Assembly: GCA_024138025.1 (NCBI GenBank)
Contig: JAMXBD010001036.1
Span: forward strand, 62,001 to 126,000
DNA length: 64,000 bases
Source of the DNA: Combretum micranthum
Taxonomy: Eukaryota; Streptophyta; Magnoliopsida; Myrtales; Combretaceae
Reading direction: 5' to 3'
The notes under the pieces are model-generated. The model was not told where the DNA came from. It made no database searches and saw only the letters and a program-made list of their open reading frames with translations. The position numbers were made by a program, and so were the translations under genes. This document shows positions 1 to 10,622 of the stretch, one piece after another. The first letter of the stretch is position 1. Each line of letters opens with the position of its first letter.

Positions 1-1215
1 TGCCCGATTTGCCCCATGTGATATTCACACTTCAGCTCAGGATTGTAATTTTAGGCCTGTAGTCTTCTAGGCACTTCAGATTGATCAGATTATCGGCCCT
101 TAGTTTAGCTAATACTTGGCTAAGGGGAACCGGAATTCGAGTGAAGTTCGCCTGTTGAACCTTGATTGTTGATTTGGGACTGCACTTTGTTGAGTCTGAT
201 CCTTATTCTGATTTTGATTCTGATTTGTTGACAACACAAACTTAGTGGGGCCAGTTGCACCCGAAGTGTTGACCATGCTGACGGTTGAATCTTTCCTTTG
301 TATGGGACATTTCTTGGTGCAGTATATTTCTTTTCTTGTTGCAATTTTCCTGCTGAAATTGCATTCTCAATCCTGCATCCAGCTATCACCACTTCTGAGA
401 AACTTGCTGATGCATGCCCAACAGATGGGAAAAGAAAGGTTCCTCTAATGTGTTGATAAAAGTGAAAGTGAGGTCCTTTTCAGGCATCGGGGTGGTGATC
501 CTTGCAGCCAATGCTCTCCAGCGCTGAGCATACTCCTTGAAAGTCTCTTCTTTCTTCTTCTTCAGATTGCTTAAATCCCATACCGAGGGCGCCATCTCAA
601 TGTTAAACTTATACTGATTAAAAAATGCCCTAGCCAACTTGTCCCAAGTATCAATTTCTGATGGTCTAATTGGGCGTACCAGGCCAAAGCAGCACCAGTA
701 AGACTGTCCTGGAAGGTTTGCACCATCAGCTTGTCAAACTTTGCGTATTGCCCCATTCGTCGTACATACAATCTGGTATGCATATTAGGACAACCTGTCC
801 CGTCATATTTTTCAAATTCGGTGCCTTAAATTTCTCAGGGAAGGCACCTTCCTCATATTGAGGCAAATTCAGGATCGCGGTTTGATCAAAACCATCGAAC
901 GTCTTCATTTTCTCAAGCAGTTTTCTCTCCATCTCTTTAGCCTGAGCTTCCAGTTCTTTCTTCAACTCAGCCGCATTAAACTCATTTGGTGACTCTCTTG
1001 CTGAATAAGCTGTCCCTCAATTTCTTTTCCTTTCTGTGCCCTTGAGGATTCTTCAGAAGTTGTGGGGGTCTTAAGTTGTGCAAGACTTGTGTTAAAGCCT
1101 GCATCTGTTCAGCAATTCCAAGGAGGGTTTGTTCCATGGTGTTGAGTCTTTGCTCATGGTCTGGTCTGTGGGGTTGTCCCGGTGTTAGACATCTTAGCTC
1201 GGGATCTGGTAACAA
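1..1215 (-). pseudogene. gag of the Ogre/TAT-like element, frame-broken and cut by the window edge
   Basis: Gag is the structural protein that would assemble the cytoplasmic particle of the element. Four consecutive pieces in different frames (1215-982, 965-726, 783-571, 637-386) and a tail (392-120) give a continuous gag-like order. First comes a coiled-coil N-terminus ('HEQRLNTMEQTLLGIAEQ' and 'KKELEAQAKEMERKLLEKM'). Then comes a core with 'TFQDSLTGAALAWYAQL' and 'KKEETFKEYAQRWRALAAR', the hallmark of the plant retrotransposon gag domain. A 'VIAGCRIENAISAGKL' segment follows, as in Ogre/TAT gag. No CCHC knuckle is reached before the window starts. Every join needs a frame change, so no full-length gag could be made. 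Confidence 0.75.
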
Positions 1216-1612
1216 TAGGGCTCCTAACCGGCTTGGACGCTATCTTTCAAGTTTTGACTTAAACTCGAATTTGCTAGACCTGGACATTTATTTTTATTAA
1301 TATCTTTAAAGAATAAATGAATATATACATATGCAAGAATGTAGATATGCTATCACACAGATGCAAATGGGGATATTGACCAATGATTTTAAAAAAAAAC
1401 ATATGTATTAAAAGATAATGTTTGACATAACAAAAACTTCTAATGGTTTAGAAACCTTATTTCCTAGTGACTGAATCAAAACTACTTTCTAATGGTTTCA
1501 AAGAACCTTGATTCCTAAGGACTAAACCTAAACCAGTCTTCTTGTCTTAGTGGGGCAAACAATCTTGTCTTCCAGGGCTAGAATTTTCTTTCGAGCTGCC
1601 TTCAACTCGCCT

Positions 1613-3046
1613 CTAAGAATGCAATTCTGCTTCCAGCACTTTGCAGGCGATCCACCATTTCCCTCTCTCTTTCTTGGAAATCTCGGTGACATACTTCCAG
1701 GCGAGCCGAAACAGCTTCCATGTAAGCAGTTGTTTCAGGGTCAGGTTCCGATGGTGCTGGTTGAAGGACATCGGGAGCTTCATATCGATATCCTTATTCT
1801 TCTTCATTTGGCTAGCCACATACCACCTGGTTGCTCTATACTTCTTGGTTTCCTTACTTTCTGGCTCGATTCAAAAACTGGCTTCACCTCTCTATTTTCC
1901 CATATAGCTCGGATTTGATTTAGCTTGAATTCTTTAGCTGGTAGTATCTTGGTTGGATCCAGATAATCTAGAGTGACTTGCTCCAAATTAGGCTTGACAG
2001 TAATATCTTGCAGCATACCATACTGTCTGATAACACTTGAGGGTAATAACCAGTACAGCCGGTGAGTCCAATTAGGGGCACTGCCATGTATTCCTTGCAA
2101 CTTAGGATGGCAACAGGGCTTTTGAACCAGCGAGCTTGCCACATCATGTCTTCAGGTGGCATGTCTTCAAGAATGGCAATTATATCCCATAGAGGATGAT
2201 CATCTTCCATGTGGACCCTTTCAGCAAAAGATTGGATGAGATCATATTTCAGACTGATGAGGGATCCATTAGCCAATTCTTTTCCATAGTGCTTAATGTG
2301 GCTAGCAAACCAAACCATCAGTAAGTGCATGCTTGCTTTGAACTTGCCCGTCCTTTAGACTTGATGTGATTCAGACTACGGACTTGTTCGGCTAGAAGAG
2401 CGGGAACATAGGATTTGCCAGCTAAATATTGAGAAACCAGCTCTATGACCCGGAAGTGGATGAACAAGTTGCCATTAGGGAAGAGAATGGTTGCAAAAGC
2501 AGCTACTATGAAGGCATTAACCCGGTTTTCTTCCCAAACTTCAAGTGGTATACTGAAAGTGGCTCGGTTGCTTTTAAAGTATTCAGGGTTCCAAACCAGT
2601 CCATCAGTGTGGTTAGCCGGATGCAATATTCATTGCAATCATTGATGCTTCAATTATTGGTCCCCTCTTGATCCCAAAAAATTCTGAGATAATACGGACC
2701 GGGCTATGCTTGAAGTTCGGAACATAGATACCTTCAGAGGTAGGAGGTGCTTGGAGTAGTCTAGTATATCCTCAATGGTCGGGCTAAGTACATGCTGACC
2801 CAAACGGAAGACAACTTCTTCAGGTTCCCATAGATGAGTGAGGGCTCGGAACATGGTGAATGGAACATGGATCTTTGGTAGGCTGAGGATTGGGCCTAAC
2901 CTATCCTCAATGAATGACTTTTGGACCGGACTAAAACTGACAAACCATCGGTCCAGTAGGAGCATTGGATCTTTGAAAGGTTCCACTCGATTTTCTCTAA
3001 TAAGGCGAGCCCATAAGCTATCGCTACTGTCGGTTGAAGACATCAT
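1613..3046 (-). pseudogene. Ogre/TAT extra ORF1, DUF7745-like, frame-broken
   Basis: The start (MMSSTDSSDSLWARLI at 3046) opens a frame that runs to 2654 and is then continued in other frames through about 2626-2318, 2330-1968, 2050-1804 and 1819-1613, so at least four frame changes interrupt one ancestral ORF of roughly 450-480 codons. The first piece has the pattern 'F.ALTHLWEPEEVVFRLG...L.PTIEDI', which resembles the start of the plant DUF7745 family (often 'L..FWDP...F.FG...LTPT.EE'). That assignment is from memory of the pattern and is tentative. Later pieces are rich in Trp and Tyr, as is common in that family. It lies between the leader and gag, the place of ORF1 in Ogre elements. Its role is unknown even in intact elements. 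Confidence 0.55.
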
Positions 3047-3582
3047 TTTCTGAAATTTTTTAAAGGTATAAGCTAATATTTACAAAATTTTTTAATTTTT
3101 TGATAGCTTTTATATTTTTTAGAATTTTCTTTTTTTTTTTTAAGTATTTACATATGTACATTTATATTTCAACTCCATTTTTTAGAAAAAGTTGGTCATA
3201 TCCCATGCTAATGAATGCATGATTTGGTAAGGTTCTATAGGTTCCCCGATTTAGTGGTACTAAACCGGAGTGGGAGGACATTTCTTGATCTAGAGGGTGG
3301 AAAGCCACAGCCCCCGGACCTTACTTCGTCCTCCTCGCTTAGGCTCTTAAGACGGCCCTGGTACGACCGTATCTAGCACACAATCATGCTAATGCAAATG
3401 CAAATAAATAACAAACAATCAAGCTTTTGTTCTATTTTACATACTTGCAAGGTTAGTATATATTTACAAAACAATTATTCAATATAATATACAAATAATC
3501 ATAATTTCACAAAAATAGCAAGGATAAATTCAAAATTTAAAATTCCTAAGTGGCTAGCCCTCTTTTTTTTAAAAAAAATTTG

Positions 3583-3600
3583 TCCCCAGTGGAGTCGCCA
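3583..3600 (-). other. Primer-binding site, tRNA-Arg type
   Basis: The minus strand reads TGGCGACTCCACTGGGGA, starting with TGG three bases after the LTR terminal CA. This matches the TGGCGACTC...GGGGA primer sites known from Ogre/TAT-type elements, complementary to the 3' end of a tRNA-Arg (recalled, not searched). It fixes the direction of the element and the inner end of the LTR. Confidence 0.8.
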
Positions 3601-4394
3601 AGCTGTCGAGCCTGGATTTTTCCACTATCTGGTTCATTTCTCCTAACCCGATTCACATTAAACCCGAACCCATTTAACATGAATCCTCGACTAGGGGTTA
3701 AAAGAAATTTTAATTTTTGAAAACTTTTTAGAGTCGCCACCCGATATAAATCGGGAAAAAATAAAAGCTAGGATCAATGGGTCGGTTGATCCTAACTTAG
3801 CTACTAGTCTGCGAAAATTTGATTTAAAAACAAACTTTTAAAACCAGATATCATGGATTCGGGGCTAACCTATTAAAACCAAATGGTTACCACTTTTGGA
3901 ATTTCAAATTTATAGTTTATCCTATGCTCAAAAATTCAAATATTATATGAAAATATTATTCACAAATGATGTCATTCATTTTTATTTTTATGCATTTTTT
4001 TTTATTACTATTTTTCCTTAGGATATGAATATCACAAACATTTGTATTTACAATAATATTGAAAAAAAACAAAAAAAAATTTCATTTTTTTATGTCGCCT
4101 CGTAGGTGCCTACGTACTCGCTAATCGAGATCAGACAAAACGTAGTTCTTTTTGGAAAGAACTTAATTTGTTGATCAATTTTATATTTTTGAACTATTCT
4201 CACTTTAAGTTCATTAAATTTTAAATTTTTATGAAAATCATTTTTGATGATCCTATGATCTAATCAATTGATTTTTTATTTTATGAAAACATATTTTTCT
4301 AAGTCCAAAAAATCATTTTTTCTAAAATCATTTCATGATAATTCATGGCTACTCTAATGCTACATGAAAAATCAATTTGATTAAACTTGAATGA

Positions 4395-4815
4395 ATATTT
4401 TCATAGCAAATTTATGAAAATGTTCTGATTGAAAATTTTTTATTATTTCATAGCCAATTTATGAAAATAATCTTGACGAAAACTTAATGATTATCTTCAT
4501 AGTAAATTTATGAAGATAACTTGATTGAAAACCTTTGGTTATTTTCATAGTAAATTTATAAAAATAATTTAATTGAAAACTTTATGATTATTTTCATAGC
4601 AAATTTATGAAAACAATTTGAACAACTTAATGATTATCTTCATAGCAAATTTATGAAGATAATTTGATGAAAACTTTTAATTATTTTCATAGACAATTTA
4701 TGAAAATAATTTTGATTAAGCTTTAATAATTGTCTTCATAGCAAATTTATGAAGATAATTTGGTGAAAAAACTTGATTGATTATCTTCATAGTAAATTTA
4801 TGAAGATAATTTGAT
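4395..4815. repeat. About eight palindromic tandem repeats of about 57 bp inside the Ogre/TAT LTR
   Basis: The core TTCATAG.AAATTTATGAA recurs about every 50-60 bp, with spacers alternating between 'GATTGAAAACTT' and 'AATGATTATC' types. Each core is an imperfect palindrome (TTCATA...TATGAA), and neighbouring cores alternate between TGAAAATAA and TGAAGATAA, so a two-unit higher-order period of about 110-120 bp is possible. The array is a local feature of this LTR. Confidence 0.8.
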
Positions 4816-5327
4816 TAAAACTTTATTATTTTCATGATTCTCAAAAAATTATATTTAACAATAATTCATTTTCATTTTCATTCATCTCATTCATCATTCA
4901 TTAAAGTATTTTTGAAAAAACAAATTCATTTTTTTTTCTAAAAAATTCAATCATCTTTTATTCAAAAGCAATTTTGGTTTTGGAAAACCCATTTTGTCAT
5001 TTTTATTTATTTTTATTTTATTTTTTTTCAATGATCATCACATAAATTCACAAAATATTCAAAATATATTACAATACATTAAAATTATTTTCATGAATCA
5101 AATACACATTTCTAAAAGCAATTTATGTATAAATACATATTTAAAAAATATTCAAAAATTACTAAAACAAGTAAATTTATATCAAAAATAATTATTTTGA
5201 TTTTTTTTGGATTTTTCTGAATTTTTCTGAATTTTTTATGAATTTTTATGAATTTTTTACTATTTTTTTTCTATTTTTCGAAATTAATTATATAATAAAA
5301 ATATGATAAAATAATGCGAACTGACCT

Positions 5328-5485
5328 GGGCCGTTAGATGGAGCGGATGCGATCTGGATCGTCTGATCTGAAGACCAATCCTAGCCGTCTGATCTCGCTG
5401 ACTCAATCTGGAGCGTTGATCACCTTGATCAAATCTGGACCGTTGGATTTAGATGATCGAATTTGGGCCGTCTGATCTAGGCTGA
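5328..5485. repeat. Degenerate short repeats with CCGT(T/C)(G/T)GAT and GATC cores
   Basis: Five or so units of roughly 30-38 bp carry a core like CCGTCTGATC or CCGTTGGAT followed by a GATC-containing spacer and 'ATCTGG.(C/G)CGT'. They sit just left of the GC-rich block of the LTR. Similar CCGTTGGAT-type repeats occur in many plant LTRs; whether they act as promoter elements is not visible here. Confidence 0.55.
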
Positions 5486-6893
5486 CCGTTGACCATTGAC
5501 CGTTGACCAGGGGGCGGGTTGGACTTCGGATTTTCGGGTCGAATCTGACCAGTCGGGCGAAGAGAAGATAAGTCGCGGCACTTCGAGGAGGATTCCGGCG
5601 GCTCTAGTGGTCGGCGGCGGCTGGGAGTTTTGTCGGCCCGACTTCTGGTGCGACAGCGGAGCTCCTGGAGGTGGTGGCGTGCACCCAGAACGGCAAGGGC
5701 GGCTGCGGTGGTGCTTCTCAGCGGTCGTACGGCGGCAATTTAGGAAAAAATTGTCAAAGCTTTGCAACTCAATTTCGATCCAATCCAAGCACACTAAGAA
5801 CCTCAGGAACACTTCCTAAACACTTCCCAAACACTTCAGTTGGATCAAAAACTCCAAACAAGCTTCGAATTTGCGAATTTTGCAAATTTTGCGCAAACTC
5901 TCGAATTTTCATATCTCACTCTCTCAGTGTGTTTTTCTTGAAATTGAATTGTGCATTTGCCTTGTGTGGTGATCCTATTATAGTGCTAAGATTAATTGTC
6001 GTTTCGTGAATCCATTAATGCTCAATTGTTGGATTACGAATCGTTATGTTCTTTCATCAAAATGTTTGGGAATTTGGGAGTCGATTCATGATTAATCCTT
6101 CGAATTAGACACGATTCGAGTGTTTAAACTTCATGACTCTTCGTTTGGATGAGTTTAATTGAATTAATTCATTCAATTTTGCCATGAATCAAATTTGAAG
6201 AGTCACAACTTTTCATATTTTTCCCAATTTTGAAGCTTTGATTGAAGTGTCTTTTGGCTTACTTTGATGCACGAATTTGGTCCAAAATTAATGTATCCCA
6301 TGCTCTTGAGTGTATCTATTTTTTTTTTAAAAAAGTTAATGAAGATTTATTGATGGAATTGTAACCCCAAGTATGTGAACCAACATGACTTTTGGTTGGA
6401 CAATCCAAAAAAATAGGCAAAAATAGCAAAATTTTGCCTTTGGCTAGGATCGAACTTGGGTCTCCTCTCGCACCTGAGCTCATGTGTCAATGTTTTGAAC
6501 CGTTAGGCCGTTGGCCTGTGCCTTGGTCATGTAGCTAACTCATCACTAATTAAGGTTTTTGGAAAAATGAGTTTAATTAAACAAAAATGAAAATTTTGTT
6601 TAATTAACTTTAAAAATGATTTATAATAAAAAATATACTATATTGAGCTCAAATAATTTTCTATATATTTATCTCTCATTTTATATTTTTTCTTTCTATT
6701 TTTTATTCTCTCTCTTTTTTATTTTCACTCTTTTTTATTCTCTTTTTTTTTATTTTATTCTTTTCTTTTCTCTCTATTTCTCACTCCCTTTTTTTTATTA
6801 TTTTCACTCTCTCATTTTTTATGAGCTCAATATAATACTAATTTTTATTAAAATTTAAGCCTTAATTAATTGGACAAAAATTAGGTGTCTACA

Positions 6894-7108
6894 ATAAGGT
6901 ATCTGATTCTCTACAATCTTTGTGATTTGTAGAATTATCAATATCAAAAACTACTTTCTCAATAAATGTATATATGTATAATATAGTGAGAGGATAATTA
7001 ATTAGAGTCTTGCAAACTCTGACTTGTAAGACGGTCCTCATCTTATGAGTGCATATGTGATGTGATGACTTTAGATTAATCCTGCTGGCCTCTATTAGGG
7101 TCATGACA
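6894..7108 (+). repeat. LTR 3' tail, truncated (family of 29.7-29.9 kb)
   Basis: This piece ends GGGTCATGACA. It shares with the sequence at about 29805-29911 the ordered words 'GAGT.TTGCAA.CTCTGACTTGTAA.ACGGT', a TATGRGT(G/A)CA block, 'TTAATCCT' and a terminal TGACA. The Ogre/TAT-like LTR abuts it on the left, so that element either inserted into it or is joined to it by deletion. Confidence 0.55.
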
Positions 7109-8390
7109 TGGTTCACCCGACCACAAGTATAACCTCAGTAGGTGACACACCTAGGTTAGGTACACAGGACAAGTTAATAAAACGTGTTTGGAAGCCCAGC
7201 CCATATGCTTATTGGTGGTATCATTTCACATTTATCATAGATGAATTTAAAATTTGAGTCATTGTGCCTTGATTTTGAAATGTTAAGTCATAAGCATCTA
7301 AACATTGAATACCCAGTATTTAAGCATTGATGCAAAACAAACTAATTTGCAGCATGATGTTTGGGAAAATCTAGCTGTTTTGTGTATAGTTTTCTCAGGC
7401 TAAAGACACATACCAATCCTTAAAAAAAAAAAAAGAAAAAAAACTATCTAAATATAAATAATTTAATTTTTATTACTAAACTATGAATGTAAAATTACAT
7501 CCAATATATGTAATTTAATTGCAAGAAAAAATTTGCAGGTACCATATGTGATTTCAAAATTTTAGTATATCACTAAGTTGCATATGGTAACTAGGATTTA
7601 GTCATTTCAACTAAAATCACATTTATCAAATGCAATTTTAGGGTAACTATAGTTTAAAAAGTTTCAACATAACATAAATTGCATGTAAAGTATTGAATTT
7701 AGCAAAAATCACATTTATCAGTTGCCAATGCAATTTAAGTTCAAAATGTTCAAACTAAATAAATTGCATGTGAAGCATGTGATTTAAGTTAAATTGCATC
7801 TATAAGTTGTGATGTTAATACAAATGCGATTTAATATGGCAGGTGGCAAGTGCATTTTAAGCCAATATATGATTTATCTAAATTGCATGTAGTTTATGCC
7901 ATTTAATACCCTAAATCAAATCTAGTTTATGTGATTTAAACTAAATCACAATTAGTACATGCAATTTACTATACACACAACATTGTTCCCATTTAGTGGA
8001 ACGGTGTGTAAAGAGACCTATATTACGTGCAATTTAGGCTAGTTAGATAACACTATTCTTGTTTAGTAAAATGGTGCATAAAGAGACCTAAGTTGCACAT
8101 AACATATGTAATTACCCAAATTTATATAACTTGAATATGAAAATAATTAAATAAATAATGTAAAATTTTAAAAAAGTTTTAAGAAAAGTCGCAAGAGTCA
8201 CTCTCGATTTTTCACGATTTAAGAAGATTAAAAACATTAACATTTTAATTGTTGTCTAAAAGTTAGAACTGTTGATAACAAAATTTTAAAATACAAATTT
8301 TCATAGTTTTTTGCAATCAATAATTGGTAATAACTCAATAACATAATAAGATATCCTAATTTCAACTTTAACAAGATAGTGTTAATTTTG
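7109..8390. repeat. ATTGCA/TGCAAT-rich degenerate repeat region, no gene seen
   Basis: From about 7500 to 8110 the words AAATTGCA, TGCAATTTA, ATGTGATTTAA and their inverses recur every 15-40 bp on both strands. Near its end a block of about 67 bp is duplicated (about 7978-8040 and 8045-8105), sharing a segment ending GTGTAAAGAGACCTA. Similar wording ('AAATTGCACATATTATATGCCATTTAGG') resumes at about 29940. No open frame of note is present. Part of an old LTR U3 or a decayed transposon is possible. Confidence 0.5.
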
Positions 8391-8437
8391 ATATATATAT
8401 ATATATATATATCTGTGTGTGTGTGTGTGTGTGTGTA
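8391..8437. repeat. Compound microsatellite (AT)n(GT)n
   Basis: About eleven AT units are followed, after a short ATCT interruption, by about twelve GT units. It is a plain simple-sequence repeat in AT-rich intergenic DNA. Confidence 0.95.
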
Positions 8438-10209
8438 TAAAGAGTAAAAATGAGATATCTTGATTTCAATCTTGTCAAAATGTTCATGTTAATGAAAATT
8501 ATCAAACATGATATCTTTAATGATTAAAAGAATATTATCACTGTATATTTTATATGCACATTGCAATATATTATATATATATATAGATAAAATAGAAAAA
8601 TGAATCTACAACATGAATCTTTCATGTCGTGTGAGTCAGTCGCCTATTGTCTTTGTTGAGTCTAATCTTCTCCAAAAATCGAGTAAGTGAAGATTGAAAT
8701 CACTGAATTAAATCTTAATGATTTATATATGTTATATTGTATGGAATATCAGTCATATAGAGCTAATAAAATATTGAAAATTTTCAAATTATAAAATGAA
8801 GAAATAAATGATGAATAATAAATGTTTATGAAAGAAGAGATACTAAACCTAAACAACAATAAATCTCAATATGTTTCATGAAAATGAAAATAATAAGAAA
8901 TATCCAATGAATTTAATACAAGATCAAAACGATGTAACCATAATACCGGTAATAGGTAAACTTAATAAATATGAATATTAGCCGAATAAATCAAAATTTC
9001 TTTAGAAATGAAAAGTAATAGCAGTACTTGAATTAGAATTTAATTTAGAAATTGAATTTAAATAGTTTAATTAAGCCAAGTAAAGTAAATTATAAAATAA
9101 AATTAGATAGACTGACATAATGAAATTAACAAATAGATTAACTAAAATTTGAGATTTTAAATGTTCTCTTCATTTAGCCTATCTGCTATAACAATCCTTT
9201 TCAACAAATCAAATTTTATTATCTTTTGTAAATTTCAAACTAAATTTCTTTTCATTTAAATTTAAATCTATAAACCCTTAGAAAAATTCAATTTTCAATA
9301 TTGAGGAAATTTATAAACTCTAAACTTTAGTTTATTTCACAAATTGAATTGATTAATTCTTTACAATAATGAATTTAGACTCCTTTTTCTTCAAATTTAT
9401 TTCCCTAAACCTTTAAATATGTAATTTAGATGTTTTGTAAAATTTCTAAATCTTTGAACTTTAGTTTAACTTCCATTTCCTAAATCCCTATCATTTTTTA
9501 ATTTAGTTACTTGTTTATAATTATAAAATTTTTAAGTTTAAAGTCCAATTAAATATCAATTTTTTATAAATTTAATTCTTAAACTAGATTTTCAATTCAA
9601 GCTATTCATTTCTATGTTATTAATATTTGAAATTATTTTAAAATTATTTTTGATACTTAAGAAAAACATCTAAAAGGTTTAAACCAAATCCTTTACCCAT
9701 AAATATCTTTAATTATTTTTATCTGTATCCTTTTTCTTACCTTTTCTTTTTCCCATTACTAGCATACTTTCCCTTTCTTTTTACTTTCTTCTTCTTTTAT
9801 TTTTCTTCTTTCTTCTTTACGTTTCTTTTCCTCTTCTTCCTTTCTCTTCTCTTTTTCCTCATTTAAAAATCACAAATTCAAGAAGATATAAGAGGAAATG
9901 AAGATATATATATAAAAAAAAAAAGATAGAAGATGAGGATCATGCATGTCATAGCTCCGAGAAATTAGGAGACATTGCGGTAAAGAATATCAAAAGTTTG
10001 AGTTATCTAAAAAGATAAGTTTTGTTATTTCCTTTACTTTAGTTGTTATTTATGTATGTTATATGAGTTAATGTTAAATATAAGTTGGGTTTATGATAAA
10101 GTTGATGAATAAGAAATATATAGGCATGTAACTAAAAAGTTAGTTTGTTTATGCATGAATGGAGGAGTTTAACGAAGTGGTTTGGAGATGTGTGATGAAG
10201 TAGTATGAA
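8438..10209. other. AT-rich intergenic stretch, nothing recognised
   Basis: The sequence is very AT-rich, with a pyrimidine-rich tract at about 9720-9860 and a TA/A-rich run at about 9903-9930. No coding frame, terminal repeats or retroelement domain could be recognised on either strand. It is probably old decayed repeat. Confidence 0.5.
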
Positions 10210-10622
10210 TGTCACACTCGAAATGATACTCTAAACATGGCAGTCTACTACACTCAATATTAAAGCTTAAAAATGATTTCCTTAGTCACGCAAAAACTTC
10301 GATATCGGGTGTAAGGCATACTTACACGACAATAGAGAACTTGCCTTTGAAACAAGTAGTTTAAGGAGAATCAAATAATAGCATTTAAGAATAGAAATCA
10401 TAACTACATAGTTTTAAAATTTAAAGTCCTACAAATCTTAGGGCATACCCCACCAAAGTCCATACAAATATCTAAAAGTTATCTCCCAAAAACGAATTTA
10501 CAAGTGAAGTTTTCTATAGAAGTCTATGTCAAAAATTTAAACTATGGATCTCTTTTAAAAGCTCCTTAAGCCATTTGATCAATACATGAGTGAAAATCCT
10601 CATGGCTTCAACCATAAGTATA

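Larger units (their letters stand above)
1..6893 (-). mobile_element. Ogre/TAT-like Ty3/Gypsy retrotransposon, 5' part, truncated by the window edge
   Basis: Read on the minus strand the order is LTR (6893 to 3604), a primer-binding site (3600-3583), a leader of about 540 bp, an extra ORF1 (3046 to about 1613), then gag (1215 to 1). An additional ORF before gag and a multi-kilobase LTR are known for the Ogre/TAT lineage. The LTR starts TGTAGACACCTAATTTTTG, an opening I associate with this lineage from memory. Protease, reverse transcriptase and the 3' LTR would lie left of position 1. Both ORFs are broken by frame changes and stops, so the copy is not autonomous. The candidate target duplication on the right is 6894-6898 (ataag), but its partner is outside the window. 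The lineage name rests on architecture and primer site; a reverse-transcriptase phylogeny would settle it. Confidence 0.8.
3604..6893 (-). repeat. 5' LTR of the Ogre/TAT-like element (3.29 kb)
   Basis: On the minus strand it begins TGTAGACACC (6893-6884) and ends GACA three bases before the primer-binding site, giving TG...CA ends. Inside are pyrimidine-rich tracts on the + strand (6660-6830), a tRNA-like pol III box pair (about 6448-6480), a GC-rich block (5500-5740), degenerate GATC/CCGT repeats (5328-5485) and palindromic tandem repeats (about 4395-4815). Reading frames of around 110 codons in the GC-rich block occur on both strands and look non-coding. The partner LTR is not in the window, so both ends are inferred from motifs. 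Confidence 0.75.

Noticed and set aside
4395..4815. CRISPR-like array of palindromic repeats
   Set aside because: Spacers are themselves repeated and AT-rich, units vary, there are no cas genes and the setting is a plant LTR. It is a tandem repeat.
5477..6009. Open frames of 107-112 codons on both strands in the GC-rich block
   Set aside because: They overlap each other on opposite strands inside the Ogre/TAT LTR and have low-complexity, Gly/Arg-rich translations. They are by-products of base composition.
6440..6530. A functional tRNA gene
   Set aside because: Only box-like motifs are visible; no acceptor stem or anticodon arm could be folded by eye. Reported only as tRNA-like.
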